This document shows, in pieces, positions 9,959 to 18,959 of a stretch of DNA of 64,000 nucleotides. Positions within the stretch are counted from its first letter, which is position 1, and each line of letters opens with the position of its first letter. This DNA is from an uncultured bacterium (GTDB lineage Bacteria; Actinomycetota; Coriobacteriia; Coriobacteriales; Coriobacteriaceae), in the NCBI GenBank assembly GCA_905214425.1, contig CAJMLY010000003.1, positions 1 through 64,000 of the forward strand, written 5' to 3'. The position numbers and the translations under genes were made by a program. Under the pieces are notes generated by a model. The model was not told where the DNA came from, did not search any database, and saw nothing but the letters and a program-made list of their open reading frames with translations.

Positions 9959-12790
9959 CTACTCCCCCAGCAGGGCCTTCTCGGGCGTGATGGGCAGCGA
10001 GCGTACCTGGTGGCCGGTGGCGTGTGCCACGGCCGAGGCCACGGCGGCGAGCGGCGTGTTGATGACGACCTCGCCGATCGACTTGGCGCCAAACGGGCCC
10101 GTCGGCTCGTAGCTCGGCTCAAAGGCCACGCGAATGCTGCCGATATCCAGGCGCGTGGGCAGCTTGTAGCTCATAAAGTTGCCGGTGCGCAGGCGGCCGC
10201 GGTCATCATGCTCAACAATCTCGTAGAGCGCGTGACCGATACCCTGGGCAATGCCGCCCTCGGCCTGAACGCGCGCGAGCGCCTCGTTGATCACGGTGCC
10301 GCAGTCGACGGCCGCCGCATAGTCCACCACAGTCACCTTGCCGGTGGCCTTGTCGACCTCGACCTCGGCAATGCCGGCCATAAACGGCGGAGGCGAAACG
10401 GGCAGGCAGGCAGAGGCATGCGAGGTGAGCGCGTCGCCGCCCGCGATGTTCTTGACGCACAGGTTGGCAAAGTCGCGCAGCGTGAGATAGCGGTTCTGCT
10501 CGCGCGCGGCACGCTCGTCGGACAGGCGCACGTACTGGCCATCGAAGACCACGTCGGCGGCGTCCACGTCCCAAATCTGGGCAGCCTTGGCGCAAATCTT
10601 CTCACGCAGCTCGGTTGCGGCGTTCTTGGCGGCAAGGCCCGTCACGTACGTGCCCGAGCTCGCGTACGAGCCGGCATCAAACGGCGACACGTCGGTGTCC
10701 ACGCCGCGCACCACAATCATCGAACTCTCAACGCCCAGCTCCTCGGCGGCAATCTGCGCCAGGATCGTGTCGACGCCCATGCCGTTATCGGTGGCGCCGG
10801 TGCCGATGGTAATGAATCCATCCTCTTCCAGGCGCATGTCGATGCCGGCGATGTCCACGTTGGAAATGCCCGATCCCTGCATGGTGAGCGCGCAGCCCAG
10901 AGCACGCACGCGATCGCCCAGGTCAACGGCCAGCGGCTTGTCGCGCCAGCCGATCATGTCCATTGCGCGTAGCAGGCAGCGGTCGAGCGCGCAGGCGTTG
11001 AGTTTCTCGTTGTAGTACTGCGGCATGATCTCGCCCTCGCGCACGATGTTCTTAAGGCGCAGGTCGGCGGGGTCCATGTGCAGCATGTCGGCGAGCTCGT
11101 TGACGGCACTCTCCACGGCAAACTGGCCCTGGGTGGCACCGTAGCCGCGATACGCGCCGCCGCGGTTGGTGTTGGTGTAGACGGCATCCCAGCTAAAGCG
11201 GCTCGCCTTCACATGGTTGTAGATGGGCAGGCTCTTGTGACCCGAGAGGCCGATCGTCGTGGTGGCATGCTCGCCATAGGCCCCGGCGTTGGACAGCGTA
11301 TGCAGATCGATGGCCGTGATGGTGCCGTCGTTCATGGCGCCCAGCTTAACGGTCATCTGCATCTGGTGGCGCGAGTTGCCCGCGGTGATGGTCTCCTCGC
11401 GGGTATAGCAGCAGTAGCTCGGACGGCCGGTCTGCTGGGTAACGAATGCCACGAAGATCTCGCAGCAGCCCGTCTGCTTGGAGCCAAAGCCGCCGCCGAT
11501 GCGCGGCTTAATGACCTGCACCTGCGACTGCGGAATGTCGAGCGACTGCGCGACCATGCGGCGCACGTGGAAGGGCACCTGCGTAGAGGTGGTCACCGAA
11601 ATACGCCCGAACGCGTCGGTCGTCGCGAAGGCGCGAAAGGTCTCCATGGGTGCGGTCTGCGTGGCCTGGCTGGTGTAAGTGCGGGTAAAGACAATGTCGC
11701 TCTGGGCGAAGGCCTCGTCCAGGTTGCCAAAATCGCTGGTACCGCTGCACACCAGGTTGCGAGCAACGTCGCCGCCCTGCGGGAACATAAAGGTCACGTC
11801 GCCCTCGGGGTGGACCACGATGTCGTTATCGAGCGCCTTGGTAAAGTCGAGCAGCGGCTCGAGCACCTCATAGTCAACCTTGATGAGCTTGAGCGCCTTG
11901 TCGGCAGCCTCCTCGGTCTCGGCGGCGACGATCGCCACCTCCTCGTTTTGGTAACGGACGAGGTTCTCGAGAATTAGGCGGTCGTAGGGACTCGGCTGCG
12001 GATAGCTCTGGCCAGCGATGGTAAAGCGGCGCTGGGGCACGTCCTCATAGGTGTAGACGCCCACGACGCCGGGCACCTTCAGGGCGCGCGACGTATCGAT
12101 GGAGCGGATCTTGGCGCGGGCATACGGGCTGCGCTTGAGTTTGACAATGAGCGCACCGGCGGGCACCATATCGCCGGTGTAGACGGGACGACCCTCGAGC
12201 AGGGCCTTCGAGTCCTTCTTGGGCTGCTTCTTGGTGATCTGCTTGTACGCGACACCGTCGGAGCTCGTCTCGTTGACGGGCAGCTCGGGCATCTCAAAGC
12301 CAACCTGCACGCCAGACTCATTGAGGAAGCGCACGATGGCGCGCAGCTGGCTCTCGTAACCGCTGCAACGGCAGAGGTTGCCGGCGAGCTGGCGCGAGAG
12401 TTCCTCGCGCGTGGCGACGAGGCTCGGGTCCTCCTTGGCGGCGCGGGCAAGCGCCAGCACGTTCATGATGAGGCCGGGGGCGCAAAAACCGCACTGTTCG
12501 GCGCCTTCGGCAGCCATCGCACGGGCCAGCGCCTCGGATTCGGCCTTGAGGCCCTCGAGCGTGGTGACGGAGCGGCCCTCAACGCGCGCGGCGGGAACCG
12601 AGCAGCTCAGCACCGGGTCGCCGTCGAGCCACACCGTGCACAGGCCGCAGTTGGTGGTCTCACAGGCGCAGCGCACCGACGCGCAGCCCTGCTCGCGCAG
12701 CAGCGCAAAGAGCATGGTGTCGGGGGCAATCTGAACCTTGAACTTGCGGCCGTTGAGCGTAAAGGAAAGATCGATGAGTTTGGCAGCCAT
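9959..12790 (-). CDS. Xanthine-dehydrogenase-type molybdenum hydroxylase, fused [2Fe-2S] and molybdopterin subunits
   Basis: A 943-residue fusion. Residues about 1-160 are the [2Fe-2S] subunit: a plant-type ferredoxin cluster (GCASVRCACETTNCGLC) and the helical four-Cys domain (CGFCAPG, NLCRCSGY). Residues about 190-943 are the molybdopterin subunit, with GIGGGFGSKQ-type and GIAQGIGHAL motifs and the presumed catalytic glutamate in GAKSIGEV. The start overlaps the stop of the FAD-subunit gene by one base. The enzyme would hydroxylate a purine or another N-heterocycle or aromatic; the substrate cannot be read from the sequence. Location near selenium genes leaves open a selenium-dependent hydroxylase, though no labile-selenium maturation genes (yqeB, yqeC) are seen here. 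Confidence 0.9.
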   Translation of the reverse strand: MAAKLIDLSFTLNGRKFKVQIAPDTMLFALLREQGCASVRCACETTNCGLCTVWLDGDPVLSCSVPAARVEGRSVTTLEGLKAESEALARAMAAEGAEQCGFCAPGLIMNVLALARAAKEDPSLVATREELSRQLAGNLCRCSGYESQLRAIVRFLNESGVQVGFEMPELPVNETSSDGVAYKQITKKQPKKDSKALLEGRPVYTGDMVPAGALIVKLKRSPYARAKIRSIDTSRALKVPGVVGVYTYEDVPQRRFTIAGQSYPQPSPYDRLILENLVRYQNEEVAIVAAETEEAADKALKLIKVDYEVLEPLLDFTKALDNDIVVHPEGDVTFMFPQGGDVARNLVCSGTSDFGNLDEAFAQSDIVFTRTYTSQATQTAPMETFRAFATTDAFGRISVTTSTQVPFHVRRMVAQSLDIPQSQVQVIKPRIGGGFGSKQTGCCEIFVAFVTQQTGRPSYCCYTREETITAGNSRHQMQMTVKLGAMNDGTITAIDLHTLSNAGAYGEHATTTIGLSGHKSLPIYNHVKASRFSWDAVYTNTNRGGAYRGYGATQGQFAVESAVNELADMLHMDPADLRLKNIVREGEIMPQYYNEKLNACALDRCLLRAMDMIGWRDKPLAVDLGDRVRALGCALTMQGSGISNVDIAGIDMRLEEDGFITIGTGATDNGMGVDTILAQIAAEELGVESSMIVVRGVDTDVSPFDAGSYASSGTYVTGLAAKNAATELREKICAKAAQIWDVDAADVVFDGQYVRLSDERAAREQNRYLTLRDFANLCVKNIAGGDALTSHASACLPVSPPPFMAGIAEVEVDKATGKVTVVDYAAAVDCGTVINEALARVQAEGGIAQGIGHALYEIVEHDDRGRLRTGNFMSYKLPTRLDIGSIRVAFEPSYEPTGPFGAKSIGEVVINTPLAAVASAVAHATGHQVRSLPITPEKALLGE

Positions 12791-13704
12791 TAGCGCACCT
12801 CACTAGAATCGACGCCGGGCACGCGGCGGCAGGAATACTCGTCCGTGGCGAACTTAGGCACTTGCACGGTCTCGAGCTCGCGGGCAAGCGCGGCCGAAAG
12901 CTCGATGCCGGCGGCGCGACGCAAAGCCTGGATGGCGAGCGGGGCCGAGATGCGACGGCGGTAGTCTGCCGAGCCCCACAGGTTGGTGCCGTAGCTCAGC
13001 GCGCGTACGGACGCGGCCAGGGTGCGCAGCTCGTCCTCGGAAGGCTGCTCGGCGGCAAGGCCGCATGCCTCGCCCTGCAGCAGAGTCGCGCGCAGCGGGC
13101 GGGCACCCACGGTGACATGCCAGCTGTTGTCCCACCAGGCGGCGGTGACGTTTAAGGAGGGGAAGTCGGTCGCGGCCTTGCGCACGGCCTCGTAGCTCGC
13201 ACGGTAGTCGTGCTTGACGACCACGATGTGCTCGATCACGTCGCGCACGTAACCCATGTCCACGAACTCGGCGAGCGGCACGCGGCCGGCGCCCGTCAAC
13301 TCAACATAGGAATCGAGCGCGAGAAAGGCGGAGAGAACGTCCGAGAAGCCAAAGCGGCCGTAGATGCTGCCACCCACCGTGGCGGTATTGCGCAGCTGCA
13401 CGCCCACGATATCGTGGACGGCGAACTCAAAGACGTTGTTGACAAGCGCGTTGAGCTCGACATGGCGCTCGAGCTGGCGCAGGGTGCACATGGCGCCGAT
13501 GCGAAACTCGGTCTCGGTCTCCTCGATCTGATCGAGTCCGCAGGCAGAAAGGTCAATCGCCGTCGCCACGCGACGCGAACCCAGGCGCATCCAGATGCCG
13601 CCGCCCACAATCTTGTTGTTGCGGTTCTTCTGTAAGAGCTCATAGGCTTCGGCCGCGTTTCCAACACGGACGTAGGTACCGAACTTGAGCACGTTCTCCC
13701 CCAT
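12790..13704 (-). CDS. Molybdenum hydroxylase FAD-binding subunit
   Basis: A 304-residue protein of the CO-dehydrogenase/xanthine-dehydrogenase medium-subunit family that passes electrons between the iron-sulfur clusters and an acceptor. FAD pyrophosphate-binding signatures are visible (KIVGGGIWMRLGSRR near 31-45, NTATVGGSIYGRF near 107-119), followed by the C-terminal domain. It is the first gene of a two-gene unit with the fused catalytic subunit. The ATG at 13704 has a weak ribosome site, whereas a GTG at 13692 follows GGGGGAGAAC and may be the true start. Confidence 0.88.
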   Translation of the reverse strand: MGENVLKFGTYVRVGNAAEAYELLQKNRNNKIVGGGIWMRLGSRRVATAIDLSACGLDQIEETETEFRIGAMCTLRQLERHVELNALVNNVFEFAVHDIVGVQLRNTATVGGSIYGRFGFSDVLSAFLALDSYVELTGAGRVPLAEFVDMGYVRDVIEHIVVVKHDYRASYEAVRKAATDFPSLNVTAAWWDNSWHVTVGARPLRATLLQGEACGLAAEQPSEDELRTLAASVRALSYGTNLWGSADYRRRISAPLAIQALRRAAGIELSAALARELETVQVPKFATDEYSCRRVPGVDSSEVR

Positions 13705-13783
13705 CTCTTCACTTGTCCAGTACTTTTAAGTGTACCAAACGAGGGGCCGCACACCGTTTTAGGACAAAATCCACCAACCCATC

Positions 13784-13858
13784 CATAACTTGCGGTGATA
13801 TACGGACTGATTAGCCGTTCTGGAACGCAAAACAGTCCGTATATCACCGCAAGTTATG
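13784..13858. repeat. Inverted repeat IR-A, copy 2
   Basis: Arms CATAACTTGCGGTGATATAC and GTATATCACCGCAAGTTATG are fully complementary, with the CGGACTG / CAGTCCG extension and a short loop. It lies between the 3' side of gdhA and the 5' side of the FAD-subunit gene. Confidence 0.85.
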
Positions 13859-13875
13859 AGGAGTCCTCCGGGATA

Positions 13876-13908
13876 GAAAAGGCTCCCAGCCAGATAGCTG
13901 GGAGCCTC
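13876..13908 (-). terminator. Intrinsic terminator after gdhA
   Basis: On the minus strand GGCTCCCAGC pairs with GCTGGGAGCC across a 6-base loop and is followed by TTTTCT, about 25 bases past the gdhA stop codon. Confidence 0.85.
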
Positions 13909-13933
13909 ATCACATGCTATGTCGAGCGAAGAT

Positions 13934-15289
13934 TTAGCAGACGCCCTGGGCGAGCATGGCGTCGGCGACCTTCAGGAAGCCGGCGATGTTGGCGCCCATG
14001 ACGAAGTTGCCCTCCTGGCCGTACTCCTTGGCGGTGTCGTCCACGTTGTGGAACATGCCGCGCATGAGCTGCTCGAGCTTGCCGTCGACCTCCTCGAAGG
14101 TCCAGGACAGATGCTCGGCGTTCTGGCTCATCTCCAGGCCGGACACGAGCACGCCGCCGGCGTTGGCAGCCTTACCGGGCATAAAGGCGACGCCGTTCTC
14201 CTGGAAGTAAGTCGTGGCCTCGATGGTCGTGGGCATGTTCGCGCCCTCGCCGACCACCTTGCAGCCGTTGGCGACGAGCGCCTGGGCGTCCTCGAGCAGC
14301 AGCGTGTTCTCGCGAGCGCAGGGCAGCGCGATGTCGCAGGGCAGCTGCCAAACGCCACGGCCGTCGCCCTCGTGCCACACGGCGTTGGGCTTCTCGTCAA
14401 CGTACATAGCGAGCGTAACGCCCTTGTCGTGGCCGGAGCGCTTCTTGTTGTAGACGTGCTCGAGCACAGTGTAGTCGATGCCGTCGGGATCCTCGACCCA
14501 GCCGTGAGTATCGGAGCAGGCCAGCACCTTGCCGCCGAGCTGGGAGACCTTCTGGACGGCGTAGATAGCGACGTTGCCGGAGCCGTGCACGACGACGTTC
14601 TTGCCCTCGAAGGAGTCGCCGCGGCTCTTGAGGTACTCGTCCACAAAGTAGGCCAGACCGTAGCCGGTGGCCTCGGTACGGGCGAGCGAGCCGCCAAAGG
14701 AGAGGCCCTTGCCGGTGAGGACGCCGGTCCACTCGTTGGTCAGGCGCTTGTACTGACCGAACAGGTAGGCAACCTCGCGGCCGCCAACGCCCAGGTCGCC
14801 GGCAGGAACGTCGGTGTTGGGGCCGATGTGGCGATAGAGCTCGGTCATGAAGGACTGGCAGAAGTGCATGATCTCGTTGTTGGACTTGCCCTTGGGGTCA
14901 AAGTCGGAGCCGCCCTTGCCGCCGCCCATGGGAAGGGTGGTCAGGCTGTTCTTGAGGATCTGCTCCAGGCCCAGGAACTTGAGCATACCCAGGGTGACCG
15001 TCGGGTTAAAGCGCAGACCGCCCTTGTAGGGTCCAATGGCAGAATTGAACTCGACGCGATAGCCGCGGTTGACCTGAACCTTGCCCTGGTCGTCGACCCA
15101 GGGAACACGGAACATGACGATGCGCTCGGGCTCGACGAGGCGCTCCAGCAGGGCGGCCTCCTCGTACTCGGGGTGGGCGTCGAGCGCCGGCTGGATGGTG
15201 CCGAGGATCTCGGTCGCGGCCTGGATGAACTCAGGCTGCTCGGGATAGCGGGCCTTGAGCTCTTCGAGAACTTTCTGCGTGTAGCTCAT
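13934..15289 (-). CDS. gdhA: NADP-type glutamate dehydrogenase
   Basis: A 451-residue hexameric-class glutamate dehydrogenase that aminates 2-oxoglutarate with ammonia. The substrate region carries the catalytic lysine motif PMGGGKGGSDFDPKG (about 122-136), and the Rossmann domain has VVVHGSGNVAIYA (about 230-242). Length matches the roughly 450-residue, usually NADP-linked group; cofactor preference is inferred from that. It is a single-gene unit with its own terminator, and SD-like AGGAAG lies upstream of the ATG. Confidence 0.95.
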   Translation of the reverse strand: MSYTQKVLEELKARYPEQPEFIQAATEILGTIQPALDAHPEYEEAALLERLVEPERIVMFRVPWVDDQGKVQVNRGYRVEFNSAIGPYKGGLRFNPTVTLGMLKFLGLEQILKNSLTTLPMGGGKGGSDFDPKGKSNNEIMHFCQSFMTELYRHIGPNTDVPAGDLGVGGREVAYLFGQYKRLTNEWTGVLTGKGLSFGGSLARTEATGYGLAYFVDEYLKSRGDSFEGKNVVVHGSGNVAIYAVQKVSQLGGKVLACSDTHGWVEDPDGIDYTVLEHVYNKKRSGHDKGVTLAMYVDEKPNAVWHEGDGRGVWQLPCDIALPCARENTLLLEDAQALVANGCKVVGEGANMPTTIEATTYFQENGVAFMPGKAANAGGVLVSGLEMSQNAEHLSWTFEEVDGKLEQLMRGMFHNVDDTAKEYGQEGNFVMGANIAGFLKVADAMLAQGVC

Positions 15290-15502
15290 GCTTCCTCCAA
15301 TGATGGGAAACGAAAAATGTTGATCGCGGCACCCTATGCGCCGCGAACTTTATCGAGTATGGATAATATCGCACTGTTGCGGGAAAGTTTCGCATAAGCA
15401 GACGGGCAGATGTTTCGTTTTGATTACGATGCAGGTAGAAGCGTTTTTGAGTGCCTGACATGCAAAACCCGTGTTTCAAACCTGTTTCGTCCACATGTTC
15501 CA

Positions 15503-15548
15503 AACCACCACATTGGGGACAGGCACCTTTGTGGTGATGTTGGTGGTT
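15503..15548. repeat. Short inverted repeat at the end of the DUF3343 gene
   Basis: AACCACCA (15503-15510) and TGGTGGTT (15541-15548) form arms around a 30-base centre that has its own CACCA/TGGTG pairs. It overlaps the last bases of the DUF3343 gene. The remaining sequence between gdhA and this point (about 210 bases) shows one GC-rich hairpin near 15335 and nothing else recognisable. Confidence 0.4.
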
Positions 15549-15942
15549 AGAGGACGAGCTGATGGTAGTCGGCGGGGGTTATGCGGCCTTCGGTGGCAGC
15601 GCGGAAGGCGGCGAGCGCATCGCCCGAGAACGGCATGGCCCAGCACAGCCCGCAGCCGGCGGTGATGGAGCCGGGCAGCGGCATGATGCGCCCGGGCACA
15701 CCGGCGGCAAGGCACACCTGCTCGCATTCCATCACATCAAAGGTGCTATCGAACGAAACGATAATCTTGCGCTCATGTTCGAGGGCATCACCGGACGGGC
15801 CTTCGCGGTGCGCCTCACGATACGCCGCGGCGGCTGCTTCCTCTTCCGCAGTATGCCCACAGCCACCGCAGCCGCAGGTACAGGGCTCGGAACCATCGCA
15901 AATGCAAGGCTCTCCCGTGTCGGGACAAATATCGTGAGACAT
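15547..15942 (-). CDS. DUF3343 (putative Se/S carrier-like) protein with Cys-rich N-terminus
   Basis: A 131-residue protein in two parts. Residues 1-30 contain seven cysteines (C6, C13, C15, C21, C23, C25, C28) in a metal-thiolate-like pattern. Residues about 58-131 are a DUF3343 domain with the motif GRIMPLPGSITAGCGLCW. DUF3343 proteins are often found beside selenium genes and described as Se/S carrier-like; direct proof is lacking. It lies 15 bases after mobA, close to tRNA-Sec, selB and selA. A second, shorter family member without the extension is at 43632-43883. Confidence 0.75.
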   Translation of the reverse strand: MSHDICPDTGEPCICDGSEPCTCGCGGCGHTAEEEAAAAAYREAHREGPSGDALEHERKIIVSFDSTFDVMECEQVCLAAGVPGRIMPLPGSITAGCGLCWAMPFSGDALAAFRAATEGRITPADYHQLVL

Positions 15943-15957
15943 GGCAACTCCAATCGT

Positions 15958-16590
15958 CTAGGCGAGCAACTCGGCCGCCGCAAACTCCTCGGGCGTATTG
16001 ACGTTCTCGAAGCAGAGCGTCGAGCCCGCGGCCTTAACGATCTGCGGCTCATCCATATAACCGGCCTGAACGCGATTGATCAGACAGCGAATGCGCTGTC
16101 GGTCGCAGGAGAGCAGCTCTTGGGCAACCGGCGCACACGCGTCACGGCGCCAGACGGCGCAAAGCGGCTCAATCCCCCGCTCCTCGCGCGGCACGCACAC
16201 ATCGAGCGCCTCGGCCTCAACACGATCGGCAAGCGCGCCGATGAGTTCCGGCGAGACAAACGGCATATCGCAGGCGACGATCGCCACGAGAGGCAGCCGA
16301 GCCGCAGCCAGCGAGCTCGCGATGCCGCGCATGGCGCCCGCCGGTCCCTCAAGGTCCGACACTATTCGCGGCACCAGGCCGCCAAACGCGCGCTCCTCAA
16401 GGTAGGCAAGCTCGCAGGGGCGCGACGTTGTCACGACCAACTCGCCGGCAAGTGGCGCCAGCCGACCCAATACGCGCTCGATGAGCGGCTCGCCGCAAAA
16501 CGCCATGCGTGCCTTGTCGCAACCCATGCGCGAGGACAGCCCGCCCGCCTGAACGACGCAAGAAAGATCGGCTCGTCTTACGGTAGTCAT
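15958..16590 (-). CDS. mobA: Molybdenum cofactor nucleotidyltransferase
   Basis: A 210-residue member of the MobA/MocA family. The nucleotide-binding signature LSCVVQAGGLSSRMGCDKA lies at about residues 9-27, and the metal-binding aspartate motif is VACDMPF. MobA attaches GMP to molybdopterin for DMSO-reductase-family enzymes such as FdhF and the protein at 20490-22607; MocA attaches CMP for xanthine-dehydrogenase-type enzymes. Both client types are in this window, so the specificity is open. The ATG at 16590 is chosen over a longer frame because GGGGGTGG lies at suitable distance. It is followed by the Cys-rich DUF3343 gene. Confidence 0.82.
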   Translation of the reverse strand: MTTVRRADLSCVVQAGGLSSRMGCDKARMAFCGEPLIERVLGRLAPLAGELVVTTSRPCELAYLEERAFGGLVPRIVSDLEGPAGAMRGIASSLAAARLPLVAIVACDMPFVSPELIGALADRVEAEALDVCVPREERGIEPLCAVWRRDACAPVAQELLSCDRQRIRCLINRVQAGYMDEPQIVKAAGSTLCFENVNTPEEFAAAELLA

Positions 16591-16680
16591 ACGGCAAACC
16601 ACCCCCATCGGTATGCTCGAAACCCGGTGCACGAAGCTAAATACCGCCGCCGAAATAGCGGCGCTACGAAAAGCTCATGC

Positions 16681-16736
16681 AAAAACAAAACAGCGCCTTT
16701 GCGGCACGCAGCAAGACCGCGAGCACAAAAGCGCTG
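16681..16736 (-). terminator. Probable terminator after tRNA-Sec
   Basis: On the minus strand CAGCGCTTTTG pairs with CAAAGGCGCTG (one G-U) around an inner structured loop, followed by TTTTGTTTTT, nine bases past the tRNA 3' end. Confidence 0.7.
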
Positions 16737-16744
16737 GTAGCGTA

Positions 16745-16841
16745 TGGCGGGAACGTATGTGAATCGAACACATCCAAGACGTTTTGCACGCCTCGCAACG
16801 GTTTTGAGGACCGCGGAGCCCACCGGAGCCCATCCGTTCCC
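16745..16841 (-). tRNA. selC: Selenocysteine tRNA (anticodon UCA)
   Basis: A 97-base tRNA with the enlarged bacterial Sec architecture: acceptor GGGAACG / CGTTCCC, encoded CCA at 16745-16747, anticodon arm CGGT-CCTCAAA-ACCG reading UCA, and a long variable arm (TTGCGAGGCGTGCAAAACGT region). It lies just downstream of selB and upstream of mobA on the same strand. It decodes the in-frame UGA codons in fdhF and selD. Confidence 0.95.
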
Positions 16842-16899
16842 AAGTGCGGCGGTATTTTACCAAACCGAAACGGCTCCATCCCAAAAAAGACGAGCAAGA

Positions 16900-16966
16900 A
16901 GTTGCGGTGGAATAGTTCTTGCTTAGGCTGCAAGACCCCAAAAACAGGAACTATTTCACCGCAACT
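16900..16966. repeat. Inverted repeat IR-A, copy 3 (variant stem)
   Basis: Arms AGTTGCGGTGGAATAGTTC and GAACTATTTCACCGCAACT. The inner stem reads ATAGTTC instead of the usual ATACGGACTG, and the opposite arm has changed to match (GAACTAT), so pairing is preserved. It lies at the 3' end of selB, before tRNA-Sec. Confidence 0.85.
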
Positions 16967-16991
16967 GAGGAGGCGGGAGCGGGTAACCGGC

Positions 16992-18959
16992 CTAGCGTAG
17001 GGACCTCAGGCCACCGGCATCCTTGTCGAGCACCGTAAAGCGCACGGCATCCAGGTGCTCCAAAATGCTGATGGCACGTTTGCGCGACACACCCAGGGCC
17101 TCGCGCAGCACGCTCGTGGTGGCAGCGCCGCCGGCTGCCTCAATGGCGGCGGCAACAAGCTCGCGCGCATGGGCCTCGGCGGCAGCAGACAGGGCAACGT
17201 CGCGCTCGACCTTAACGATCGAGCGGTTGAGCGAAAGCTCGCGCAGGGCACGCGTCATGGTGTCGCGATCGAGCTGCAACTGCTCGCCAACCTCGGGCAG
17301 TGTCGGCGCATCGAGGCCAGCTTCATCCAGCAAGGCAACGATACGTTCGCAGGCCTCGCGCACCACACGCGCCGCGGCGGCAGCGGAGTGCGGGTCGAAC
17401 ACCTCGGCACCCTCGGTGGCGCACACGCCGCGCGAGCAGCCCTCGGCAATCAGAGCTGCGGCAACGCCTTCATCAGCGGCAGGCCACGCAGCATGGGCAA
17501 CGGCGCCGGGCGTAAAGCCCGTCTCCTTGGGAGCCGCCGCGTGCATGGCCGACAGGGTCGCCGCCAGTGCATCCATCGCGGCGTCGAGCACGGAAGCATC
17601 TGCATACAGTGAGCCATCCGAGCCAGCAAGCGCGCAAGCAGCGCCCTGCGCCACCAACCCGCGCAGTGCGGTATCGACCTCGCCGACGCCAAGATCCAAA
17701 GCCGCGGTAACATCGGCAGCCGTAACCGGCAGCGTCTGCAACGCCAGCCAAGCGCCCACACCGCCCGCGATATCGCCGGACTCGAGCGCCACATACAGCG
17801 CACGCTCCCCTTCGGCAAGCTCGCGCGAGCGACGGCAGCGTGAAAGCAGCACGCGCCCGCCGCCAACAAGCATCACGGGCGAATAGGACAGCACCACGGC
17901 ATGGTCCCCGGCACGTAGCGGCAGCGAGTTATCCAAGCGCACCTGAACGATACGGGTCTCGCCCACCGCCATGGGGGCCTCACCCTCCATGAACATAATT
18001 CGACCGACGACCTCGGCCGTACCCGCCATCACATGCACACGCGCACCCGACTCGAGCACACGCGGCTTGGCGCCCTCGCGGCCCAGATACGTAAACGTCA
18101 TCATAAAGCGCAACGTCTGACCAAAGCGGTCCGCCACGCCCAGCATCTCGCCACGGTCAAGCGCCGAGACACCGTCGCCAACTAGGTTGAGCGCCACACG
18201 CTGACCAGGCAGCGCGCGCGGCGTATCGCCATGCACCTGAATCCCGCGCACGCGACAGACCGTACGCGACGGCAAAGCCATTAGCTCGTCGCCCACCGCA
18301 ACCGGCGCATCGTGCAGCGTTCCCGTTACGACAGTGCCGACGCCCTTAATCGTAAAGCAGCGGTCAATCGGCAGGCGCGGCGCGGCATCGGTGCGCTCGG
18401 CACGGTCGCGGCAGGCATCCCAGCAGGCACTTACCTGCTCGTCGAGCACCGCAAGCAGCCCGTCGACCCCCTCGCCCGTCTTAGACGACACGGGCACAAT
18501 CGGCGCGCCCGCAAACACGGTACCCAACAAAAAGTCATCGACATCGAGCTCGGCAAGCTCGGTCATCTCGGCATCGGCCAGGTCACACATCGTCAGCGCC
18601 ACCACCATATGCGTGACGCCCAGCAGCTCCAGCACATGCACGTGCTCGCGGGTCTGTGGCATTACGCCCTCGACGGCCGAAACCACCAGCACGGCAACGT
18701 CGATGCCCGTGGCGCCCTGCACCATGGCGCGCAGGTAATGCGCGTGGCCCGGCACGTCGACCAGGCCGACGATCTTGCCGCTCGGCAGCGCCAGCTCGCC
18801 AAAGCCCAGCTCCACGGTCATACCGCGACGGCGCTCAACCTCCAGACGGTCGGGATTCTTGCCGGTCAGTGCCTCGATCAGTGCCGACTTACCGTGGTCG
18901 ACGTGGCCCGCCGTGCCAACGATAACGGGACACTCCACCAGCGTTTGAACCTCACTCAT
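16992..18959 (-). CDS. selB: Selenocysteine-specific elongation factor
   Basis: A 655-residue GTPase that brings Sec-tRNA to UGA codons by also binding the SECIS hairpin. EF-Tu-like domains carry GTAGHVDHGKS (G1, near residues 15-25) and DVPGHAHY (G3, near 68-75). The beta-barrel domains follow, then a C-terminal series of winged helices (about 400-655, ending RKRAISILEHLDAVRFT) that read the mRNA hairpin. The ATG overlaps the selA stop codon (ATGA), indicating translational coupling. Length is close to E. coli SelB (614). Confidence 0.96.
   Translation of the reverse strand: MSEVQTLVECPVIVGTAGHVDHGKSALIEALTGKNPDRLEVERRRGMTVELGFGELALPSGKIVGLVDVPGHAHYLRAMVQGATGIDVAVLVVSAVEGVMPQTREHVHVLELLGVTHMVVALTMCDLADAEMTELAELDVDDFLLGTVFAGAPIVPVSSKTGEGVDGLLAVLDEQVSACWDACRDRAERTDAAPRLPIDRCFTIKGVGTVVTGTLHDAPVAVGDELMALPSRTVCRVRGIQVHGDTPRALPGQRVALNLVGDGVSALDRGEMLGVADRFGQTLRFMMTFTYLGREGAKPRVLESGARVHVMAGTAEVVGRIMFMEGEAPMAVGETRIVQVRLDNSLPLRAGDHAVVLSYSPVMLVGGGRVLLSRCRRSRELAEGERALYVALESGDIAGGVGAWLALQTLPVTAADVTAALDLGVGEVDTALRGLVAQGAACALAGSDGSLYADASVLDAAMDALAATLSAMHAAAPKETGFTPGAVAHAAWPAADEGVAAALIAEGCSRGVCATEGAEVFDPHSAAAAARVVREACERIVALLDEAGLDAPTLPEVGEQLQLDRDTMTRALRELSLNRSIVKVERDVALSAAAEAHARELVAAAIEAAGGAATTSVLREALGVSRKRAISILEHLDAVRFTVLDKDAGGLRSLR

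Noticed and set aside
16664..17000. Small frames crossing the tRNA-Sec locus on both strands
   Set aside because: They overlap a well-formed tRNA and its terminator and give no recognisable protein.
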